The notes under the pieces: model-generated | Told to the model about the DNA's origin: nothing | The model's database searches: none | What the model saw: the letters and a program-made list of their open reading frames with translations, nothing else | From: Bacillota bacterium | Lineage (GTDB): Bacteria > Bacillota > Clostridia > Christensenellales > Aristaeellaceae | DNA length: 18,477 bases | Assembly (NCBI GenBank): GCA_023404345.1 | Contig: JAEYCB010000055.1 | Span: 1-18,477 of the forward strand | Direction of reading: 5' to 3' | Program-made: the position numbers and the translations under genes | Shown here: positions 13,486-18,477 of the stretch, one piece after another | Numbering within the stretch: the stretch's first letter is position 1 | Layout of the letters: each line of letters starts with the position of its first letter

Positions 13486-14463
13486 ATGATGAAGAAGCTG
13501 ACTGCCCTGGTATTGACGCTGGCCCTGTGCCTGACTGCCGCCCTGGCCGTGGCCGAGGCTGAAAAGACCTACACCATCGGCATCGCGCAGTTTGCCGAGC
13601 ATTCCAGTCTGGACAACTGCCGCGAAGGCTTCATTCAGGGCCTGGCAGAGATGGGCTATGTGGAGGGCGAAAATGTGACCTTCATCGTGCAAAACGCGCA
13701 GGCCGACATGGGCATGTGTCAGCAGATCGCCCAGCAGATGGCGCAGGAGTGCGATCTGGTGGGCGCCATTGCCACGCCCATGGCGCAGGCAGCTTTCAAC
13801 GCCTGCATGGACAGCGGTAAGCCTGTGATTTACACCGCCGTGAGTGATCCTGTGGCCGCCATGCTGGCCAACGATGAGGGCAAAAGCGAGTACAACGCGA
13901 CCGGTACCTGCGACGTGCTTCCTGTGGAAGCACAGCTCAAGCTGATCCGCTCCTTGCTGCCGGAAGCCAAGAAAATCGGCATTCTCTACACCACCAGCGA
14001 AACCAATTCTGAAAGCCAGCTCAAGCTCTATCAGGAACTGGCGGGCGCTTATGGCTTTGAAATTGTAGCGGGCGGCATTTCCACCGGCGCGGATATCCCT
14101 CTGGCATGCGACAACCTTTTGCCCCAGGTGGACTGCCTGACCAACCTGACCGACAACACTGTCGTTAGCTACCTGGCCGTGGTGCTGGACAAGGCCAATG
14201 CGCTGGGCAAGCCCGTCTTTGGCAGCGAGATTGAGCAGGTCAAAAACGGCTGTATCGCCTCCGAGGGCGTGGAATACATCGCACTGGGACAGCAGACCGG
14301 ACGCATGGCGGCACAGGTTCTGGAAGGTACCTTTGGCGGAGATATTGCCTTTGTCAGCAGCGAGGGTGGCGATATGTGCTACAATCCTGACGTGGCCGAA
14401 AAGCTAGGCGTGACCATTCCGGAAGCGGACCTTGCCCGCGGCATTGACGTAACCCAGCAGTAA
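13486..14463 (+). CDS. trpX: ABC transporter substrate-binding protein, probable tryptophan (TrpX type)
   Basis: A 325-residue extracytoplasmic binding protein of the ABC_sub_bind family. It has a signal peptide (about 1-23, AVA before EAEK), then TYTIGIAQFAEHSSLDNCREGF, the family start, and VGAIATPMAQAAFN, PVIYTAVSDPVAA and PVFGSEIEQVKNGCIASEG further on. The Trp-specific T-box upstream supports tryptophan as the ligand, and comparative studies have named T-box controlled transporters of this make-up trpXYZ. The signal region has a Cys (LALC) that does not fit the lipobox well, so lipid anchoring is uncertain; if it is not a lipoprotein, that would be odd for a Gram-positive binding protein. 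Two adjacent ATG codons (13486, 13489) are possible; the first fits the AGGAAAGGA site better. Confidence 0.9.
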   Translation: MMKKLTALVLTLALCLTAALAVAEAEKTYTIGIAQFAEHSSLDNCREGFIQGLAEMGYVEGENVTFIVQNAQADMGMCQQIAQQMAQECDLVGAIATPMAQAAFNACMDSGKPVIYTAVSDPVAAMLANDEGKSEYNATGTCDVLPVEAQLKLIRSLLPEAKKIGILYTTSETNSESQLKLYQELAGAYGFEIVAGGISTGADIPLACDNLLPQVDCLTNLTDNTVVSYLAVVLDKANALGKPVFGSEIEQVKNGCIASEGVEYIALGQQTGRMAAQVLEGTFGGDIAFVSSEGGDMCYNPDVAEKLGVTIPEADLARGIDVTQQ

Positions 14464-14487
14464 GCAGATGGCCTGGCCGTCGCACCA

Positions 14488-14513
14488 CCCGCTTTCGCCG
14501 CGGCGGAAGCGGG
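14488..14513 (+). other. Intercistronic hairpin between binding protein and permease genes
   Basis: CCCGCTTTCGC (14488-14498) pairs with GCGGAAGCGGG (14503-14513), 11 bp with one G-U pair and loop CGCG. No U-tract follows (CCTTTGG), so it is not a proper terminator. Such hairpins after binding-protein genes commonly protect the upstream mRNA from 3' decay, giving more binding protein than permease. Confidence 0.65.
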
Positions 14514-14566
14514 CCTTTGGCAGCCAGGGCAGGAAAAGGAACCAAAGCGAAACGGAGGCCGGTTTC

Positions 14567-15448
14567 ATGGGTATTTTCATCGGCATTTTGGAGGAGGGCC
14601 TGATCTACGCCATTCTTGCGCTGGGAGTGCTGATCACCTACCGTATTCTGGATTTTCCGGATCTGACGGTGGATTCGTCCTTTCCGCTGGGTGCGGCGGT
14701 CAGCGCTATCTTGACAGTGAACGGCATGCATCCCGTGTTCACGCTTCTGATGGCTACGTTGGCGGGTGCGGCGGCGGGACTGGTTACGGGACTGATCCAT
14801 GTCAAATGCCGGGTGCGCGACCTGCTCAGCGGCATCATCACCATGACGGCACTATATTCCATCAATTTAAGAATTGCGGGACGCGCCAATCTGCCGTTTT
14901 TTAACATGGACACCCTCTTTGACAACGCACTGGTGGATAGCCTGCCAGCGGCGCTCGCGCCCTGGTCCAAGGTGCTGGTTGTGTTGGTGATCGTGCTGGT
15001 GGTGAAGGTGCTTTTGGACCTGTTCATGAACACCAAGGCCGGTTTCCTGCTGCGCGCCGAAGGCGACAACCCCGCCGTGGTGGCCACCCTAGCGCGCGAT
15101 GGCGGGCTGGTGAAGATCGAGGGGTTGATCATCGCAAACGCGCTGGTAGCGCTTTCGGGCGCGGTGATGGCCCAGAAGAACCGCGTGTTTGAGATTTCGA
15201 TGGGGACCGGCGCCATCGTCTTTGGCCTTGCAGCGGTGATCATCGGCACCAACATCTTTAAAAACCGGCAGAAGGTGAACTCATCCACTGCGGCCATCGT
15301 GGGTAGCATCATCTACAAGGCCTGCGTGGCGCTGGCGCTGTCCATGGGCCTGGTACCGCAGGATCTAAAGCTGGTGACGGCGGCGCTGTTCCTCATCATC
15401 CTTGTGCTGGGCAATGTGCGCAGGAAGAAGGTGAAATTCCATGCTTGA
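14567..15448 (+). CDS. trpY: ABC transporter permease, probable tryptophan (TrpY type)
   Basis: A 293-residue membrane permease of the branched-chain-amino-acid-type (BPD_transp_2) superfamily with about eight hydrophobic segments. Diagnostic stretches are TYRILDFPDLTVDSSFPLGA (about 24-43), SGIITMTALYSINLRIAGRAN, the cytoplasmic GFLLRAEGDNPAVVATLARDG loop and NALVALSGAVMAQKNR. The frame is open 33 codons further upstream, but that segment runs through the intercistronic hairpin and is not membrane-like; ATG 14567 has GGAGG 7 bases before it and gives the family N-terminus. The 3' end overlaps the ATPase gene by 8 bases. Confidence 0.92.
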   Translation: MGIFIGILEEGLIYAILALGVLITYRILDFPDLTVDSSFPLGAAVSAILTVNGMHPVFTLLMATLAGAAAGLVTGLIHVKCRVRDLLSGIITMTALYSINLRIAGRANLPFFNMDTLFDNALVDSLPAALAPWSKVLVVLVIVLVVKVLLDLFMNTKAGFLLRAEGDNPAVVATLARDGGLVKIEGLIIANALVALSGAVMAQKNRVFEISMGTGAIVFGLAAVIIGTNIFKNRQKVNSSTAAIVGSIIYKACVALALSMGLVPQDLKLVTAALFLIILVLGNVRRKKVKFHA

Positions 15449-16214
15449 ACTCCGTGATATAAGCAAGGTATATGCTCCCGGAACGGTGAATGAAAACTGC
15501 CTGTTCCGCCATTTCAGCTTGACCATCCCTGACGGGCAGTTTGTAAGCGTGGTTGGCTCCAACGGCAGCGGCAAAACCAGCATGCTCAACCTGGTCTGCG
15601 GCTCCATCCCCGTAGACGAGGGAAGAATCTTCATGGACGGGCGCGATATCACCAAAATGAGCGAGCACAAGCGCTACCGCAGCATTGGCCGCGTATACCA
15701 GAACCCCGCCATGGGTACCTGCGGCACGATGACGCTGCTTGAAAACATGGCCATGGCTGACAACAAAAACCGTCCTTACAATATCACTCCCGGTGTAAAC
15801 CGCCATCGCATTTCCTATTATAAGGAACTGCTAAGTTCGCTGGAACTGGGATTGGAGGACAAGCTCAACATCCCCGTCAGCTCGCTTTCGGGAGGACAGC
15901 GGCAGGCGCTGGCGCTTTTGATGAGCACACTCACGCCAATCAAGTTCCTCATTTTGGACGAGCACACAGCGGCCCTGGATCCAAAAACTGCCGAGGTGAT
16001 CATGCAGCTGACTGGGCGGCTGGTGCGGGAAAAGGGCCTGACCACACTGATGGTGACCCATAACCTGCGATACGCGCTGGAATACGGCGACCGCATCCTC
16101 ATGCTGCACGAAGGCCGCGCCGTACTGGACAAAAGCGGCGAGGAAAAGCGGGCTTTGCAGCTTTCAGATGTATTGGGACTATTCAATCAGATCAGCGTGG
16201 AGTGCGGAAACTGA
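15441..16214 (+). CDS. trpZ: ABC transporter ATP-binding protein, probable tryptophan (TrpZ type)
   Basis: A 257-residue ATPase that would energise the transporter. All nucleotide-binding motifs are present: Walker A GSNGSGKT (39-46), Q-loop YQNPAMGTCGTMT (86-98), signature LSGGQRQ (149-155), Walker B FLILDE (169-174), D-loop ALDP (178-181) and the switch His207 in VTHN. The insertion NKNRPYNITPGVNRH between Q-loop and signature is typical of this subgroup. Its ATG overlaps the permease end by 8 bases, so the genes are coupled. Last gene of the T-box operon, with a strong terminator 3 bases beyond its stop. Confidence 0.94.
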   Translation: MLELRDISKVYAPGTVNENCLFRHFSLTIPDGQFVSVVGSNGSGKTSMLNLVCGSIPVDEGRIFMDGRDITKMSEHKRYRSIGRVYQNPAMGTCGTMTLLENMAMADNKNRPYNITPGVNRHRISYYKELLSSLELGLEDKLNIPVSSLSGGQRQALALLMSTLTPIKFLILDEHTAALDPKTAEVIMQLTGRLVREKGLTTLMVTHNLRYALEYGDRILMLHEGRAVLDKSGEEKRALQLSDVLGLFNQISVECGN

Positions 16215-16216
16215 TG

Positions 16217-16256
16217 ATGGCGGCGGACACCTACCGTGTCCGCCGCCATGCTTTTC
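16217..16256 (+). terminator. Terminator of the trp transporter operon
   Basis: ATGGCGGCGGACAC (16217-16230) and GTGTCCGCCGCCAT (16236-16249) form a perfect 14-bp stem with loop CTACC, followed by GCTTTTCTG. The convergent YkuD gene ends 11 bases beyond, so the stem may also stop that transcript, though its minus-strand tail (CATCATCAGTTTCC) is weak. Confidence 0.82.
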
Positions 16257-16266
16257 TGCACCTGGT

Positions 16267-17658
16267 CTATGGCAGCACCAGCACCTTGGTGCGCCAGGGC
16301 AGGTGCGTCCACAGCCAGTAAGCGTTGATGGTATACTCACCGTCCGTACGCCAGTCTACCCGCACACAGCCCTCTGAGGCGCGCTGTCCCAGTTGGGCAG
16401 ACTGGTCCGTAAAGTCCGGCATGCCGTCCTCGCGTTCCTGATATCCCACTTGATGCAATAGATTACCCCCATCGATACGGATGGGATAGTCACATTGGTA
16501 GCCGCCGCTATCAAAACTTATAAGACGGTCAGTGGTGAGAAAGGCGCCCGCGCGCGTTTCGCGGAATGCCTTGTCCGGCGCCTTGAGCCCCGTGCTGACG
16601 CGCGCGCGGCCCACGGGTTGCCCCGCTGCGTAAACGGTCAGGGTTTGCGACGCTTTGTCAATCACTATGCCGTAACGAGAATTGGGTAGCACCATCTTGA
16701 GCTTTTTGGTGGGCACGTACCCTTCGACCGGCGCGCCGTCCTCATGCCGCCAGGCGCGCACCAGCGTGTAGCGCGCGCCGGTTTCTACCACCTCCACTGC
16801 CTGCGACTGGCCGTGGACCTGTCCTACGACGGCGCTGTCTGGGTCCGGGGCGAGGTAGAGGCGCTGATGGTCCTCCGCCTCAATATCCACCACGGCAACG
16901 GGTGTCAGCATAGCCTGCCACAGGCTTTCATCATCGCGGATATCGGGCAGCAGCGGACCGGTAGGGGCGAGATCCGGGACCGGTTCTCGTCCGTTTTTAA
17001 TTTCCAGCGGAAAGATGATGGCGTCCTCCTCACGCCCATCCAGGTAGGCGCGCATCCAATAATATCCTTCGGGTGCCTTGCGTCCGTCGGACTGGCCGTT
17101 CCATGCGATACGAAAGCGCCCGCTGCCCTCCAGCTTTTTGCGGATAGAGGCAAAACACTGCGTCAGCTCTTTATCCATGTAGCATTCCAGATGTACCACG
17201 CCCGCGCCCGTGACCGCACAGTCTACAAACCACGGCTCCATACGCCGGTGGTAGAGAATTTCGCCGCTGGGCAGCGCGTAGATCAGTGCGGCGGCGGGAC
17301 GTTCCACTGAAACAAAGGCATGCGCCATACTGCGCAGGCCATTCTCATCCGTCAGGTGGGCAAGCAAGTGGTAATCTCCCGCACGCAGCGGCATGCCGCC
17401 GTAGGAGGTTGCGTCCCATAGCAGGGCGTTCTGACCGGCAGTGACGGGCAGAGCGTCGCACAGGGGCAGTTGCGGTCCTGCGGCATTCCAGATCTGAATG
17501 GTCAGCTGTCCCGCGTAAGGTGCATGCACGGTGACTTCCTGCTGCTGATACGGGCGCATGGTGTCCGGCAGGATCAGCGAAAGTGTTTCTCCACGCGCAC
17601 ACGGTAGAATCAGCAGGCACGTCAGAAGCACAAGCAGGCATGGAGCCGCTTTTTTCAT
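16267..17658 (-). CDS. Secreted L,D-transpeptidase (YkuD) with FlgD-like and SH3 domains
   Basis: The 463-residue exported protein would crosslink or edit peptidoglycan by L,D-transpeptidation. In order: signal peptide (1-23), two Ig/FlgD-like segments (about 30-120 and 140-222, the second containing WNGQSDGRKAPEGYYWMRAYL), an SH3-like domain (about 260-322), and the YkuD catalytic domain (about 326-463). Catalytic features are His402 (LLHQVG) and the motif ASEGCVRV with Ser428 and Cys431; Glu429 replaces the His found in the common SHGC form, a position known to vary in the family. ATG 17656-17658 has GGAGG 7 bases upstream. A Cys at position 20 (LILPC) precedes the likely cleavage site and could instead be a poor lipobox. 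No confident promoter is seen. Confidence 0.92.
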   Translation of the reverse strand: MKKAAPCLLVLLTCLLILPCARGETLSLILPDTMRPYQQQEVTVHAPYAGQLTIQIWNAAGPQLPLCDALPVTAGQNALLWDATSYGGMPLRAGDYHLLAHLTDENGLRSMAHAFVSVERPAAALIYALPSGEILYHRRMEPWFVDCAVTGAGVVHLECYMDKELTQCFASIRKKLEGSGRFRIAWNGQSDGRKAPEGYYWMRAYLDGREEDAIIFPLEIKNGREPVPDLAPTGPLLPDIRDDESLWQAMLTPVAVVDIEAEDHQRLYLAPDPDSAVVGQVHGQSQAVEVVETGARYTLVRAWRHEDGAPVEGYVPTKKLKMVLPNSRYGIVIDKASQTLTVYAAGQPVGRARVSTGLKAPDKAFRETRAGAFLTTDRLISFDSGGYQCDYPIRIDGGNLLHQVGYQEREDGMPDFTDQSAQLGQRASEGCVRVDWRTDGEYTINAYWLWTHLPWRTKVLVLP

Positions 17659-17848
17659 ACGTATCCTCCATTCTTTGGCTTGTCTTATAAAGATAGACGT
17701 GCGAGTAGGCCATAAGGTTTTTCCTGAAGATAATTTTGTAAAAAAATCGTCCGTTCACATCTGCGCCACAGAACGGTCACACGGGCGGGATAGTATGACA
17801 AGGTGCACTTGCGGCGCAACATGGAAGGGAAAGGATCGGGAAAACGAT
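17659..17848. other. Intergenic region between divergent secreted-protein genes
   Basis: The 190 bases hold the starts of two divergent genes. CCGTTC (17751-17756) and GAACGG (17771-17776) form an inverted repeat with a 14-base gap, a possible regulator site. CTTATAAAGA at 17684-17693 is the reverse complement of TCTTTATAAG found upstream of the sigma gene. No strong -35/-10 pair for either gene is visible. Confidence 0.4.
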
Positions 17849-18373
17849 ATGAAAAGAAAACGGTTTTTGCGTCTTGTGGCGTTGCTTGCGGCCTTGTTGC
17901 TGGCATGCACAGCGGCTGTGGCGGATGGCGTTGAACCGCCCCCGGGCGGGAAGCCCCCGGAGGCGGCAGACGAAGGTATGCCGCCGGAATTGCCCGGCGA
18001 AGGCGTTGAACCGCCGAAAGATATGAAGCCTGCCCAAGCGCCTGGCGGACAACCTGGAGGTACAATCATCCAGGGCACATCCGCTACCACGCTGGAAGTG
18101 GATGCTACCATCAGTGGCGGCAGCTTTACGTCCCAAAAAGCCGACGAAAACGCCCTTCGCGTAACCCATGAGGCGCAGGTTATGCTGACTGGCGTGACTA
18201 TTGAAAAGGCGGAAGGGGATACCTCCAGTACCGAGAACAGCGATTTTTACGGTCAGAACGCGGGCTTTCTGGCTACAGATGGCGCAGAGGCAGCGATCTC
18301 AGCGGTAAGCGTAACTACCGCTGCTACGGGCAGCAATGCGGTGGTTAGCTATGGTGAACCGCCCCCTGTCAAG
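17849..18373 (+). pseudogene. Secreted beta-helix-type protein, interrupted by a mobile element
   Basis: The coding part starts at ATG 17849 with a basic signal peptide (MKRKRFLRLVALLAALLLAC; LLAC could be a lipobox), then a Pro/Gly/Glu-rich linker of about 45 residues with repeated VEPP and PPE units. A domain resembling right-handed beta-helix or adhesin-like repeats follows (SGGSFTSQKADENALRVTHE, VMLTGVTIEKAEGDTSSTEN, SDFYGQNAGFLATDGAEAAI). In relatives this repeat region goes on for hundreds of residues. Here it breaks near 18355, after SNAVVSYGE, and the frame runs into unrelated basic sequence ending at 18451. The break coincides with what looks like an IS3-type end. Remaining function is doubtful; an earlier in-frame ATG at 17794 does not give a signal peptide. 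Confidence 0.6.
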
Positions 18374-18477
18374 AAGACAGGTAAAAAAAGAAAAATTACG
18401 CCACGAGGGTCTGGTTCCTGTAAGCAAGGGGAGCCAGACCCTTTAACTTAGCTTGAAGCCGCCTTGTATTGTAAAAG
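18355..18477 (+). mobile_element. Probable left end of an IS3-family insertion sequence (cut by window edge)
   Basis: The sequence changes at TGAACCGCCCCCTGTCAAGA (18355-18374). This has the TG start, the run of C and the nearby AGACAG seen in IS3-family terminal repeats. CCTGTC/GACAGG (18365-18370, 18376-18381) forms a small hairpin. A 13-bp stem (AGGGTCTGGTTCC at 18406-18418 with GGAGCCAGACCCT at 18430-18442, one G-U pair) followed by TTTAACTT resembles a terminator guarding against read-in. No transposase is visible because the window ends. Confidence 0.5.
18406..18446 (+). terminator. Terminator-like hairpin inside the putative element
   Basis: A 13-bp stem with one G-U pair and an 11-base loop is followed by TTTAACTT. 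It lies within 100 bases of the element's presumed left end, where it would stop outside transcription from entering the element. The U-tract is short, so efficiency is uncertain. Confidence 0.45.

Noticed and set aside
17724..17752. ECF-like promoter TGAAGA-N17-CGTC before the last gene
   Set aside because: The spacing and -35 do not match the possible TGAACC-N13-CGTT before the sigma gene, so there is no consistent pattern.

Overview
The window looks like chromosomal DNA from an anaerobic, GC-rich member of the Clostridia (gut or rumen type Firmicutes). This is inferred from a flavodiiron protein, an FMN riboswitch and a T-box leader, strong AGGAGG ribosome binding sites, near-consensus housekeeping promoters (TTGACA-N17-TATRAT type), an AzlCD pair, an xpaC-telA pair as in Bacillus, and an L,D-transpeptidase with FlgD-like and SH3 modules. 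I cannot name a genus.

Layout. (1) 1-855, minus strand: a strong promoter drives tRNA-Gly(CCC) and the 5' part of tuf (EF-Tu), which runs off the left edge. (2) 954-2919, minus: a two-gene operon of a flavodiiron protein and an SRAP-domain abasic-site crosslinking protein. (3) 2937-5536, plus: an FMN riboswitch precedes ribU, which is translationally coupled by 4-base overlaps to tsaE, tsaB and rimI, ending in a clear terminator. (4) 5627-7409, plus: an ECF sigma factor overlapping a membrane-anchored DUF4179-like anti-sigma candidate. (5) 7408-7974: a small conserved protein with an apparent frameshift, divergent from a small XRE regulator, with a 33-bp dyad symmetry lying across their promoters. 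(6) 7995-8428, minus: rpsT with a TTG start, its own promoter and terminator. (7) 8449-13018, minus: a long cluster xpaC-telA-lemA-like-TPM-azlC-azlD behind one clear promoter. (8) 13146-16255, plus: a T-box leader with a UGG (Trp) specifier controls a three-gene ABC transporter (trpX-trpY-trpZ type). (9) 16267-17658, minus: a secreted YkuD L,D-transpeptidase. (10) 17849-18477, plus: a secreted beta-helix type protein that breaks off at what looks like the left end of an IS3-family insertion sequence.

How the genes work together. Three RNA- or protein-based control modules stand out. The FMN riboswitch probably sets expression of both riboflavin uptake and part of the t6A tRNA-modification set. 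The T-box ties transporter expression to uncharged tRNA-Trp; specifier (UGG) and antiterminator bulge (UGGC, matching a GCCA tRNA end) agree. The XRE gene and its small divergent neighbour share an operator. The xpaC-telA-lemA-TPM block is the least understood part and probably serves the cell envelope. No CRISPR array, phage genes or toxin-antitoxin pair was recognised.
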